Assembly (NCBI GenBank): GCA_031761405.1
Contig: JASEVX010000005.1
Coordinates: 5,725,724 to 5,789,723, forward strand
Reading direction: 5' to 3'
Origin: Serripes groenlandicus
Lineage: Eukaryota; Mollusca; Bivalvia; Cardiida; Cardiidae
DNA length: 64,000 nt
Both the position numbers and the translations under genes were made by a program. Shown piece by piece: positions 52,701 through 63,932 of the stretch. The notes under the pieces are model-generated. The model worked only from the letters and a program-made list of their open reading frames with translations, searched no databases and had not been told where the DNA came from. Numbering within the stretch: the first letter of the stretch is position 1; the number at the start of each line of letters is the position of its first letter.

Positions 52701-55700
52701 TGTGAAGAAAAAAATGTAAATTGGAGGCAAATAATTTGAAATTGACGGTAGTTTTGTTTGTTTGCTACATTTTTTGCAATATATAGATAAACGTCTTAAA
52801 GTCAATACAACTAGACAGGCGATGATATGATAGTTTAGCTATTTTCTTTAGTTGGGTTAACATTTGACAAGACGGCTTCAGCTTCAAATAGATACAGACA
52901 AAAACGATACACACGATGTGACGTCACGCGATGTGACGAAAGCATCGTGGAACAGATACAGACAAAAACAATACACACCATGTGACGTTACGCGATGTGA
53001 GAAAGCATCATGGAATGGTTCCCAACAGATACTAACAAATAATTTAGAAATGAAGTTATATTCTTAATTAAGCAAATTATTGATATAATCAATATCTTAC
53101 CTTGAAATGAAGCTTTGTCGATACAGAAACAGAATTGTTCGTCCTTTTCAGTTAAAATAATATCCGAGGCCAGTGTAACGAACGATAACTTCCGTTGAAA
53201 TATTTACAATCATTTTCAAGTGTTTATTGCTTCTCTATATTGCCAAGATATAAAATCCAGGAAATAATGATGACAGGTACAAAAGAATAGTCGGCTTACC
53301 CTTCATACAGTCCTTCCAGTTAATGAAATCCATTTGTGACGAGTCAAACTATCTTTTCCTACCATTTCTGTCGTTTTCCTTTTGTTATTTATCTATTACT
53401 TGCATTACAATGAATTCACTTGCGTTGCAATGACGTCACATTTGGATGTGTTTACTTCCGGTTGAGAAAATATCATTTTAAAAATAGAAAACGAGTGCAA
53501 TTACACGCAAATGATCACATATCAGATTCCTTGTTTTCATTCCTTTATCGAGAAGGAATTTAATTTAATTTTTCTCGCTAGTTCTAAGTATTTTTTGATT
53601 TGTCAAAACATACGAATATCGTGTTTGTGGGTTTTACCGGTTACGAAATGAATAGGTTACGATAATTTGTCCGTCCAGTAAGACCGGAAGCAAAATGGCC
53701 GAAAAAAAGTGCTATGGGGTTGAGATTTGATATGTGAAAAACAGTAAGATAATTTTTTTTTGTACTGAATTATCGTTGTTTTTATCTCGTATGATGTGTT
53801 CGTACATGTAACCTATAGGCGTGCTTCGCTCGAGCCTTCGGCTCGAGCTTTCACACGTAATAAGTTAAAGTAGGCAACTCAGACATCAAGGAATAAAGGA
53901 CTTTTTCGGGTAAATTCGGACAGTCAATTCAGGGTTCATCGGACACAATTTTTTTTTTTAAATAATCACGGAGTGCAATGTTTCTTACACATCAAGGACT
54001 TTGTTGCCTATTTGATTAATGCACACATTTTATTACTTCATTTTCTTACATCTTACATTAAAAGAATAACGATCTATACTATATGATAACACAGATCAAA
54101 GAAACTAACATTTGAAGTCAAAAAAAGAAAACATTAAAGAAAAAGGTGTATTTATTAATTGATTTTCCATTTTTTCCATCACATGTCACCCTTTTACATT
54201 TACAATGACCATCAATCCATTGGATCTAAGGTGTCAATAGCTCGAACCCCGGCTACTTAATATTTCCGGTGATTGCCAAAAGTCATTGTCACTAAGCGTC
54301 CAGAAAACCAACATTGTGGACAATGCGTAAAGTATTGCTCCAGATCAGCCTGCGCATGCCTCGCAGGCTAATCTGGATAGCAACTTTTCGCCTCCTATGG
54401 ATACTCATTATTCTCTATCCCTGTGAGATGAAACAGTCGGCCTGGAGTAGTCCGAGTCCACAATGATTGTTTTCTCGTGGTATGGCTTATTTATCTTTCG
54501 CAAATGAGCTGAATATTCTATGTGGGAAGGATGTTGTATGGAGTATGTCCGGAAAAACACAATACTGAAATACTGGTGTTAAAACTCAGAATAAATAAAT
54601 TAATACAATCCTCTTTCCACAATGTTTTCAAATGTCAAGTGCATATTGAAGAAAAGGTTAATTTTTTTTTTTTTTTCTTATTTGCTCTTTCGTCTGCCCT
54701 TTGGTTTTATTCTCTTCCGCTTTTATCAATCTTAACCTTTTTCTCTCTTCATTTTCCTTTTCGGCCTTTTCCTTTGTCTCTTTTTCCATTCATTTTAATC
54801 TATTATTTCTTGAGATGTGTTTATAGCCTGTGTGTTGTTAGTTTTTTGGGGTTTTCCTTTTTAACAACATTGGATGGACTTGGTAAATCAAATACACCAC
54901 CAACCTGCGTTTGACATGTTAAATCATGAAAGTCGCATGTCGATGCAGTCTCTAAGTCTAAGCCCCCCTGGAGTATCAGGTTAAACAAGGCCTGTGGATC
55001 CTCCAGTTGGATTAAGCCATTACTATAAGCAGAAGCCAAGACTTTGCAGTCTCGAGGCAGAGGTTACGATGTTTCCAGTGGGGTTCAAAGGCACAGGTGA
55101 AGATAGAGACTGCATCGCTGGAGCTTTGTCAAATGGTAGGGATGGGGCAAATGCTGCTTCAGGAACACGTTTCGCATCGAAAAGAAAAATGCCGCACACC
55201 TCAAAACCATTCGTTATATTTTCAGGATTATTCTCAAAAAACAGATTGTGATGGAGTTTTAAACATATTTTTTCAGACAGAAACGCAACGTATTTCGCGG
55301 CAACAAAAAAGCTGCATTTCTGTTGAAGTTGAACAAGGTCTGCAGTCTCAGACAGTCCAAAATCACTTAAAGCCTTCAACAGCAGACATTCCTCAGAATA
55401 AACAGGTATTCACAGACCCTCTTTTTGTATTTCTGTCTATTATGTAAATCATGCAGTTGGTGGCTTCTGTCTAAGTCATAACATCCTTATAAAATCTTAA
55501 CCAAATTTATCATTTATAGGAGCAATAATTTAGTCATGAAACTAAATCACAATTGTAAGGACATAATACCAGCTGGATTTCAGTTACAGCCTCTTGTGTA
55601 TTTTGTGAGAGTAAGGCACTGTTGTTATAAATAGGTCCCAGAAAACATGTTTAATGACATTTTCACAAAACGCTAAGAATAGCCTGGTCAGTCTAAGCTG

Positions 55701-58700
55701 TGCAGTCAGAATATAATCATTTCTTTTTTATGCATCTGCAGTAGATGACTTGTGAAAACATTTTGGAAAAGGGAGTAATTCTAATAATAATTACTTATTC
55801 CATTGTAGAAAAAGAAAAATTGTTTAACAAGAGCAGTTTCTTCTTTTGCCACAATATTATTATACCCCCAAAAAACAAAGTTTTGGGGGGGTATATAGGA
55901 GTCACTGTGTCGGTCGGTCGGTCGGTCGGAAGCCATATTTTGTCCGGACCATATCTTAACAATGCAACATAGGATTTGAACGAAACTTCATAGGATGATA
56001 CAACACATTGAGATGAAGTGCGGTGTACAGGAACCATAACTCTATTTTATCTAAATACAGTGTTATTGCCCTTTGTTACTTTTTCTTGTCCGGAGAATTA
56101 CTTAATAACTAACAGATGGAATCTAATAAAACTGCATACAATGGTAGAGCATAATGAGAGGAAGTGCAGTGTACAAGAACCATAACTCTAATTTACATAA
56201 TTACAGAGTTATTGCCCTTTGTTACTTTTTCTTATTCGTAGAGTCTTATCCGGAGCATAACTTTAAAACAAATTGTTGGAATTTAATAAAACTTCATAGG
56301 ATGATACAACACATTGAGAGGAAGTGCAGTGTACAGGAACCATAACTCTATTTAATCTAAATACAGAGTTATTGCCCTTTGTTACTTTTTCTTGTCTGGA
56401 GAATTACTTAATAACTAACAGATGGAATCTAATAAAACTGCATACAATGGTAGAGCATAATGAGAGGAAGTGCAGTGTACAAGAACCATAACTCTAATTT
56501 ACATAATTACAGAGTTATTGCCCTTTGTTACTTTTTCTTATTCGTAGAGTCTTGTCCAGAGCATAACTTTAAAATAAATTGTTGGAATTTAATAAAACTT
56601 CATAGGATGATACAACACATTGAGAGGAAGTGTGGTGTACAGGAACCATAACTCTATTTAATCTAAATACAGAGTTATTGCCCTTTGTTACTTTTTCTTG
56701 TCCGGAGAATTACTTAATAACTAACAGATGGAATCTAATAAAACTGCATACAATGGACTTGGTAGAGCATAATCAGAGGAAGTGCAGTGTACAAGAGCCA
56801 TAACTCTAATTTACATAATTACAGAGTTATTGCCCTTTGTTACTCTTTCTTATTCGTAGTCTTGTCCAGAGCATAACTTTAAAACAAATTGTTGGAATTT
56901 AATAAAACGTCATAGGATGATACAACACATTGAGAGGAAGTGTGGTGTACAGGAACCATAACTCTATTTTATCTAAATACAGAGTTATTGCCCTTTGTTA
57001 CTTTTTCTTGTCCGTAGAATTACTTAATAACTAATAGATGGAATCTATTAAAACTACATATAATGATAGAGCATAATCAGAGGAAGTGCAGTGTACAAGA
57101 AACATAACTCTACTTTACATAATTACAGAGTTATTGCCCTTTGTTACTTTTTCTTATTCGTAGAGTCTTGTCCGGAGCATAACTTTAAAACTAATTGTTG
57201 GAATTTAATAAAACTTCATAGGATGATACAACACATTGAGAGGAAGTGCAGTGTACAGAAACCATAACTCTATTTAATCTAAATACAGAGTTATTGCCCT
57301 TTGTTACTTTTTCTTGTCCGGAGAATTACTTAATAACTAACAGATGGAATCTAATAAAACTGCATACAGCTGGTAGAGCATAATCAGAGAAAGTGCAGTG
57401 TACAAGAACCATAACTCTAATTTACATAATTACAGAGTTATTGCCCTTTGTTACTTTTTCTTATTCGTAGAGTCTTGTCCAGAGCATAACTTGAAAAAAA
57501 ATTGTTGGAATTTAATAAAACTTCATAGGATGATACAACACATTGAGAGGAAGTGCGGTGTTCAGGAACAATAACTCTATTTTATCTAAATACAGAGTTA
57601 TTGCCCTTTGTTACTTTTTCTTGTTAAGTTATGGTGTAGGTCAAGGTGCTGTTTTGGGGGTATTTATCATCTTCAGTGATAGTTCTAGTTATAATTAGTA
57701 GCAGTTTGGTTTAGAAGCATCTGCAGAAGGGAAAATAATTAATTAACCATTTCCCTCATATAGACGCTTTCTGACGTCTCTGCAGCAGATGACTTTTTGA
57801 AAACATGGAGACAAAAGAAAAATTGCTCAAAACAAGCAATTTCTCCTTTTTGTCACCATGTTTTCATCTCTATGCAATAATTGTACTTTCATTTTTAAAA
57901 AGGGAGTTTCAATTTTTTTTTTCCGGGTATGTTTTCGACAAAGTCTAATGTTATTGGTACTCAAAAGATGAGACAATTTTTTTGGTACCCATAACAAAGG
58001 TTTAACCCTATCCTACAAATAAAATCTGAAGCTAAAAACTTTTAACCCTTTCCCCCATATGACAATTCTGCAGCAGACGACTTTAAACATATTTTGTCAA
58101 AAACTAGAAAATCTCTATAATTGAATGGATAACCTATGACCCAAAGTGGAAAACATTGTGGCAAAAGGAGAAATTGCTCGTTTTGAGCAATTTCTTCTTT
58201 TGTCACTATGTTCTCAAAAATCTGTCTGCTGCAGAGGCGTCAGAAAGCGTCTATATGAGGTAAAGGGTTAAAACACCTAGATAAAATACAGAAACACTAT
58301 AAATGAAAGTATATTTATCTGAAGAAAGTTGATAACATTGTTTTTAAAAGTCGCAGCAATTGCATGAAAATGTGGCTGTAGGTGAGAAAAGGTTAATTGT
58401 CACATAAGAAAAAACCCAGCTTATGTACAGGACTAATTTTTCTTCGCCCCCAGATTCTTGCATCAACAATTGTTGATAATCCAAAACAGGAAGAGTTACC
58501 CTATGTACCAATAGACTGGAGCCTAAAAACTAAGATGAGAATTGTGTCAAATCAATCTCTCCAGTGGTGTACACAACTCAAATCTACTGATGAGGCACAG
58601 GGCATTTCAAACTTTGTCACCAATCAACACATGAAGGTACCTCTTAAATAATATTTGTGTTTGTTTTATTGGGTTTTTACGCTTTTTTCAACAGTTATAT

Positions 58701-61682
58701 CACAGCGACAGTTCACTTATTCATGATCCCTGGGTAAGCAAACCAATTCTAGGCTAGGAAATTTGCTTTGCCCCAGGCCAATCCACTATAACCGTTGCGC
58801 TGCGACTGGGGATCGAACTCAGGATGCCTGGTTAGACAGTTTGGCGAAGTTGGGCGGGCGGGCGTCAACTTTCCTTGTCCGGACCATAACTTTGCCATGC
58901 ATAGAGATATTTTCAAATAACTTGGCACAAACATGCACCATATCAAGATGATGTGCCAAATGCATAAAACAAGTCTGTAGATTCAAGGTCAAGGTCACAG
59001 TAATAAGAAATAGACTTTAATTCTGATTTTCTTGTCCGGACCATAACTGTGTCATGCATAGAGATATTTTCAAATAACTTGGCACAAAAATGAACTATAT
59101 CAATATGATGTGTCACATGCAAAACTTAGGTCTGTAGCTTCAAGGTCAAGGTCACAGTGACAACAAATAGACATCAATTGAACTTTTCTTGTCCGGACAA
59201 TAACTTTTTCATCCATAGAGATATTTTCAAATAGCTTGGAACAGATATACACCATATCAAGACGCTGTGTCATATGCACAATTTATGTGTTTAGCTTCCA
59301 GGTCACAGTGACAGTGACAGAAAATATACTTTACTTGAACTTTTTTTGTTCAGACCATAACTTTACCATGCATATAGATATTTTCAAATAACTTCTCGCA
59401 AATATGCTCCATATTAAATAACTTGGCAATTTAAAAGAATATATAGCATAGATATGATTAAGTTTCATAACCTCGGGCCCTGGATCTAGTCTGTTTGCAA
59501 AGGCATAAACGCGTTACTATCAAGTAAAGGGTTAAGGCAGATCACTGATTATCAACCTGGCATTAGGGATCCTAAAATGTGGCTGCTTACAACAAAAGGT
59601 TGCTTAATATCTGTTATCTATTATATGTTCTTAATAAATGAGGCCATCAACACACGATTGACTGTATTGAACTGATATTTGTTAGATAAAATTGTGATAT
59701 ATTTAATTGACAAAGTAATTATGATTATTCATCAATAGAAATATTCCCTGTTACTTGAATTACTAGCTTTGATTAACTATTAACAGAAAGATTTGACAGA
59801 TCTGTTAATTCTTAATCAAACTCCTTCCATTATAGAAAAGTATAACTTCAACTGTTTTGGATTCATTAACCAATTCCCTCGCAGTTTACGCATTACAGAC
59901 GCGTTTTAACGCCTCTACAGCAGATGACTTTTGATAACATTGTGGCAAAAGGAGTAATTGCTCATAATGATATAATAATACCCTTTTTTGACCCCAGTAA
60001 TACAGACTGTATGCATGTTTTATGCAGGTTGACAATTTGAACGACCAAAAGAAATCCTTTCAAAGATGCTGTATGTATTGGGAGCATCCAAATATTCCTT
60101 GGGTCCGTCTTTTTCCTAGAATAATAGACGATTCCAAGCTCAGGTAATTTTTTTACTCTTTCTTACATGCAGATACATTTAGACACAACTGAAACAGACA
60201 CTTTTTGCAAACATTGGTCAATTTCTCCTTTCCCCAATTGTTTCAACTAAATAATTATACTTTCATTCGTAAAGGCTTTCAGTGTCTGCTGCAGATTTGT
60301 TGTATTAAGGAATTGGGTTAATCTTTTCCCAAAGACTAAAATTCTGCAGCAGACGACTTTGAAGACATATGACTAACATATTGAAAATGTCTTTTCAATT
60401 CAATCAAAGCGGAAACAGGAAAATTGGTCAAAATGAAGCCCCACCTAAAAGATGATTTAACCCTTTCTCACATGCAACAAATCTGTAGCAGACGAATTTG
60501 AAAACATATTTTCAAAAATGTGAAAAATCACCATAAAAGATAGCTTAATTGTTAAATAAAGTTGAAAACATTGTGGCAAAAGGAAAAATTGCTTGTTTTG
60601 AGCAATTTTTCATTTTGTCACGATGTTTTCAAAAGTCGTCTGCTGCACATGCATCAAAATGCGCCTGCAGGTGGGAAAGGGTTGAAAATGAAAGGATGTA
60701 GATGATTATAATTACAGAACTACCAACAAAATCCCTATTGAACAAACAATTATTTTCTGTTTCAGTGGAAGTGGCACCTACTTAATGCAAGATGATGTTC
60801 AAAAGGCACTACAAGCGGACTGGTAAGTAAGATTGTTTGTACTATTTTGAAAGTTCTATTCAGGTTTTGTAAAGATTTTAATCTGTCTATAGAGTTTTAT
60901 TCCTTATTTCGTATTTATCAGCTCAGTATTTATTTACATGGCATGTTGCCTCATTTATTTACCAATGAAATATTGTAAATAAGGTGAACTTTTGAAATAG
61001 ACCCTTTGATTGGTGGCCTGATTTGAAAATAATTTGGCGCAAATGTTGCTTTGTTGAAATTATTCTTGTCCATTGGGCACAGCTTGTTTTCCTTATATTG
61101 ATATAGTGAACACTTAAAACAAAAGTACTGGCCCTGATTTGTAAATATTTTTGCACAATTGTTCCTTGGGTGACCCTCTAAGAAGATTGGTGAAATTGTT
61201 AAGATACATTTAAAATTATGGCCACCAGAGATGGGGCTTGTTTTCCTCATATGTATATATAGTGAACATTTTAAAAATCTTCAAATCTTCAAACGAATAG
61301 GCCTGATTAAAAAATATTTTGGGACAAATGATCCTAGGGTAATCCTTTACCAAGTTTGTTGAAATTATAATGATCCGTTGATAAACATGACCATCATTGG
61401 GCATTGCTTGTTTTCCTTTTCTTTTAAATCAGGTGAGCAATTTAGGACCATAATGATTGGGTCCTCTTGATTTGGGACTTGCTCTTGTATTCATCTTATT
61501 TTACAGGGAACAAAGTTTTACATCTGTTTACCATCAACTTCGTTCTAGACTGTGTCCCTACTTTTACCTCTGTACACACCTGTTTACTGTGATGTTTCAA
61601 TACCATTCTGGGCCTCAATCTGATATGTTTGCCATGGTTACCCCAACTACAAGAGGATTCAGAGAAGCCCTGGAAAATGAAG
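49499..61682 (+). CDS. DONSON: DONSON (downstream neighbour of SON) replication factor, 5' part
   Basis: Firm exons are 49499-49750, 55277-55405, 58454-58636, 60028-60143, 60766-60822 and 61507-61682. They join in phase for 304 codons plus one base, and the gene continues past the window. Exon 1 is basic and carries KRRNPF, the conserved N-terminal DONSON motif. Later blocks are ELPYVPIDWSLKTKMR, DEAQGISNF, CCMYWEHPNIPWVRLFPRI, SVYHQLRSRLCPYFYLCTHL and VTPTTRGFREALENE, all closely matching the vertebrate protein in order. DONSON is nuclear, helps load GINS and CDC45 onto MCM2-7 to build the CMG helicase, and protects stalled forks. The start is the ATG in TTAATCATGG. Introns carry many MITEs and a 1.8-kb tandem-repeat element. 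The C-terminal half is not in the window. Confidence 0.92.
50179..50313 (+). CDS. Possible DONSON alternative exon
   Basis: A strong polypyrimidine tract and TTAG acceptor precede a phase-0 frame, VRIVTDSNISKDVDGK onward, with acidic EGIEECSDLF. The frame ends at a TAG (50311-50313) overlapping an AATAAA at about 50300. It could be a cassette exon with a weak donor (CCA|GTTATT), an alternative terminal exon, or nothing. Exon 1 joins 55277 in phase without it. Confidence 0.35.
   Translation, partial: VRIVTDSNISKDVDGKQHLEGIEECSDLFSQMPVICNITSNKYN
51130..51197 (-). repeat. tRNA-like sequence, probably SINE head
   Basis: On the minus strand: TAGTTTAATGGTAGAAC (A-box-like) and CTGAGTTCAAATCCCAG (B-box arm, one mismatch). 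The acceptor and anticodon stems do not pair well, so a functional tRNA is doubtful. Confidence 0.5.
51812..52310. repeat. Pearl/HINE-like element with a 230-bp tandem duplication
   Basis: It starts AACAAGGGCACCGCAAAGCG. A 230-bp unit (CAAAGCGGATGCATCCCCTC..., GACCTTGACCTTTAACATAT, TTGGTTAAGATCGGTCGAAG) occurs twice at 51824 and 52054, nearly identical. No 3' end was found. It lies in DONSON intron DNA. Confidence 0.8.
52885..53015. repeat. Tandem duplication, ~65-bp unit
   Basis: AGATACAGACAAAAAC.ATAC, CATGTGACGT.ACGCGATGTG and AAGCATC.TGGAA appear twice. Confidence 0.85.
54296..54488. mobile_element. MITE family C copy, decayed
   Basis: GTCCAGAAAACCAACATTGTG left; CCAGATCAGCCTGCGCATGC interior with its inverse GCAGGCTAATCTGG; TTTTCTCGTGGTATGGCTTA right. 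It lies in DONSON intron DNA. Confidence 0.8.
55277..55405 (+). CDS. DONSON: DONSON exon (poorly conserved region)
   Basis: Acceptor TTTTTTCAG, donor CAG|GTATTC, 43 codons in phase 0; both other phases contain stops. It encodes TETQRISRQQKSCISVEVEQ and a Ser/Gln-rich stretch ending PQNKQ. The low conservation of this part makes the call rest on phase and position. Confidence 0.65.
55858..57668. mobile_element. Pearl/HINE-like element, 1.8 kb, ~306-bp dimeric core repeats
   Basis: The left end is TATACCCCCAAAAAACAAAG folding onto TTTTGGGGGGGTATATA, then (GGTC)n. The body is about five and a half tandem ~306-bp units, each two related ~153-bp halves (GTGCAGTGTACAAGAACCAT / GTGCAGTGTACAGGAACCAT; GAGTTATTGCCCTTTGTTAC in every half). 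The end is TTTTGGGGGTAT. It sits in the DONSON intron between 55405 and 58454 and appears inserted in a family A MITE (left piece 55735-55857). Confidence 0.85.
57743..57945. mobile_element. MITE family A copy, right end lost
   Basis: TTAACCATTTCCCTCATATAG left; AATTGCTCAAAACAAGCAATTT centre. Confidence 0.8.
58042..58271. mobile_element. MITE family A copy
   Basis: Full length: TTAACCCTTTCCCCCATATG left, AATTGCTCGTTTTGAGCAAT centre, ATATGAGGTAAAGGGTTA right. Truncated copies abut it at 58003-58041 and 58278-58397. The group ends about 55 bp before a DONSON exon. Confidence 0.9.
58454..58636 (+). CDS. DONSON: DONSON exon with the ELP..DWS block
   Basis: Acceptor CGCCCCCAG, donor AAG|GTACCT, 61 codons in phase 0. 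It contains EELPYVPIDWSLKTKMR and STDEAQGISNFV, aligning with the vertebrate DWS and EEAQG blocks. Confidence 0.9.
58655..58850 (-). repeat. tRNA-derived SINE with conserved 3' domain
   Basis: On the minus strand the B box reads CTGAGTTCGATCCCCAG. The body ends GCTGTGATATAACTG, AAAAAAGCGTAAAAACCC and an AAAC-type tail, matching the SINE at 38140-38378. It starts 18 bp after a DONSON exon. Confidence 0.8.
58853..59450. repeat. Pearl/HINE-like tandem core repeats
   Basis: After a GGGCGGGCGGGCG run, about four ~158-bp units repeat (TTCTTGTCCGGACCATAACT, CATAGAGATATTTTCAAATA, TTCAAGGTCAAGGTCACAGT). No clear terminal repeat was found. Confidence 0.8.
60028..60143 (+). CDS. DONSON: DONSON exon with the YWEHP block
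   Basis: Acceptor TTATGCAG, donor CAG|GTAATT; 38 codons plus two bases. It contains FQRCCMYWEHPNIPWVRLFP, the most recognisable DONSON signature. Confidence 0.92.
60155..60320. mobile_element. MITE family A copy, decayed
   Basis: CAGATACATTTAGACACAACTG left; GGTCAATTTCTCCTTTCCCC middle; TGTCTGCTGCAGATTTGTTG right. It starts 12 bp after a DONSON exon. A partial copy follows at 60318-60440. Confidence 0.7.
60457..60684. mobile_element. MITE family A copy
   Basis: TTAACCCTTTCTCACATGCAA left; AATTGCTTGTTTTGAGCAATTT centre; GCAGGTGGGAAAGGGTT right. Confidence 0.85.
60766..60822 (+). CDS. DONSON: DONSON exon, 57 nt
   Basis: Acceptor TGTTTCAG|T completes Ser. It encodes GSGTYLMQDDVQKALQAD and two bases of Trp; donor TG|GTAAGT. 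Confidence 0.9.
60960..61440. repeat. Decayed dispersed repeat family D
   Basis: Units run in the same sense as at 31330 but diverged: GTTCCTTGGGTGACCCTCTA and GATCCTAGGGTAATCC, GGCCTGATT, GCTTGTTTTCCT. Read on the opposite strand they match GGTCACCCAAGGAAC. Confidence 0.65.
61507..61682 (+). CDS. DONSON: DONSON exon, last in window
   Basis: Acceptor TTTTACAG|G completes Trp. It encodes EQSFTSVYHQLRSRLCPYFY, LCTHLFTVMFQYHSGPQSDM and TPTTRGFREALENE; donor GAAG|GTTAGT leaves one base. The next exon should complete a Gly codon. Confidence 0.93.
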
Positions 61683-61798
61683 GTTAGTTATTGTGAAATT
61701 TAATTGACTGCAGACTTGCTTTGGACCACTTGAAACTAGGTAGACATGCTACCTTTGTGTCTGTTTTGTATAATGTTGTCTCACTATGTTAACCAACC

Positions 61799-62038
61799 TT
61801 AACCCTTTCCCTCATATGACAATTCTGCAGTAGACGACTTTGAACATATTTTGAACATATTTTGTCAAAAAATAGTAAATCTCTATAATTGAATGGATAA
61901 TCTATGACCAAAAGTGGAAAAACAGTGTGCCAAAGGAGAAATTGCTCGTTTTGAGCAATTTCTTCTTTTGTCACTATGTTTCAATAAGCCGACTGCTGCA
62001 GAGGCATCAGGAAGTGTCTATATGAGGGAAAGGGTTAA
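61799..62038. mobile_element. MITE family A copy, full length
   Basis: TTAACCCTTTCCCTCATATG and TATGAGGGAAAGGGTTAA ends, AATTGCTCGTTTTGAGCAAT centre. The flanks ACCAACC...AACCAACC suggest a short target duplication, which needs checking. It probably lies in a DONSON intron. Confidence 0.9.
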
Positions 62039-62123
62039 CCAACCTTGAGCACTATGTTATCACACCGCTGTAACTGAAATACTGTCTCATATGGCGTTAA
62101 AACTTCAATCACTCTTGTAAGTA

Positions 62124-63932
62124 ATATGAGCCATAATATGGTGTCCGGATTTTGAGTTACATCACAAACACTGTGGTGTCCTCTTTTGTAATATTTGACT
62201 TTTGTCAAATTAAATGCTATATATGTTTAGAACAATATCTAAAGCTGTTAAATTCTAAATGACAAAATAGATTTTATCTTTAAATAAAGAGAAATGTGGG
62301 TTTTAAATTGTATTGTTAGTAACACAGGACACCATGTAATAAATCAATTTTATGAAGAGTATGCCTAGGTAATTTTTTTATGATCTAATTTACATTTTCA
62401 CCATCTTTATTTGGAATTATTTCAATAAATAAATGGTTTATTTAGTGAAACAATTAATAGAATACAACTAGATAAAAAATGGTGTAACAGGACACAACAT
62501 GATGTAACAGGACACAAACTGGTGTGTAACAGGACACAAAATGATGTAACTGGACACTAATTCAATTGTATTGTTAGTAACACAGGACACCATTGTAATA
62601 AATCAATTTTATGAAGAGTATGCCTAGTTAATTTTTTTTAGATCTAATTTACATTTTCACCATCTTTATTTGGAATTATTTCAATAAATAAATGGTTTAT
62701 TTAGTGAAATAATTAATAGTATACAACTAGATAAAGAATGGTGTAACAGGACACAAAATGATGTAACAGGACACAAACTGGTGTGTAACTGGACACCAAG
62801 TGTGCACTTCATATAAGTGTGTAATATAATAGCATAAACATTTTCAGTATAAATAATTCTCCAGTTAAATTAAAATATACTTATCATGCAAATATGTATT
62901 TATTATGTAAGCACAATGCTTATGGAGGTAGAATATGCTTTCCAGGACAGTCAACGTTACAAGGCAAAAGAGACAAAATTCGCGATTTTTTTCCCCCAGT
63001 CAAAAATAATAACAAGTTCTTCGTAGTGAATTAAATAGGTTCGCAAACATCTCTGGACAATTTAAATAACGAAATAGGAAGTTACTACGCATTGCGATAC
63101 ATTATAAGCAACCATTGATGACCTCAATCGGCTTGGTGCCGGCGTAACAAAATTTCAGAAGTCTGACTGTCATTTTCGAGCCGCCATTTTAAAACACTCT
63201 TGTCGTAAAACGTCTATAACTGTCGTAAATTGTTGCGATGTTTAATGTCGTAAATAGAACAGCCAAAATTTAGTTTACTCCTAGGTGATTGACGAAGCAT
63301 TTTTTAATTATAACAAAATAATAGGGCGTAACAAAAAAAGACACCATTTTGATAAACAATATTTTGACTCCCTGTCAAATAAAAGATATCTGTCCCAGAA
63401 CAACATGTTTACGACATTAACAAAGAATGTAAGTGATCACGTGATTTGTATGCAATGAAAATATGGTTATCGGTCCAGGTTTCGAGTTTTGATGCTTTTT
63501 AGACGTGATGTAACTGGGTGGACACATTCGTTACGCCGATGTCCAGGATTTTATATTCAAATCAAAATCGTATTTACGTCGCTCTATTAAATCTTAAAGT
63601 TATATTTACAAGTAATTTTTTAAATTATTATTTCACATATATTAGTTTCCAAACTTTAAATATAAAGAAAAACAGTTTGTTTTGGTTTTCAAAAAGTCCT
63701 CCCATGCCTTTGTCGGGAAGGACACGGCGAAAATGCTCAAGAAAAGTATTAATTAAAGGAGTTTATCAGTTCTTTCAGAAATCAATAGCATATTATTTAA
63801 TAGATTTAGTAGTTTCTAACAGTTTGTGACATGCTGATAAACTATAAAACACATAGTTCTTCAAATAAAGGAGAATAAATAATGACTCTGTGATGTAACA
63901 CAAAATCCCGGACACCATATTATGGCTCATAT
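62124..63932. mobile_element. 1.8-kb TIR element with TGTAACAGGACAC arrays
   Basis: The ends pair ATATGAGCCATAATATGGTGTCCGGATTTT with its complement (63892-63932), about 40 bp. Inside are many TGTAAC.GGACAC words and a 258-bp direct duplication (62306-62563 and 62564-62805). A 103-codon frame at 63518-63829 shows no recognised motif. It is non-autonomous and probably within a DONSON intron. Confidence 0.8.

Noticed and set aside
56154..56651. Two identical-looking 63-codon frames
   Set aside because: They are the same frame repeated by the 306-bp tandem unit, not genes.
63518..63829. Protein encoded by the right-hand TIR element
   Set aside because: A 103-codon AT-rich frame with no recognisable domain; not distinguishable from chance.
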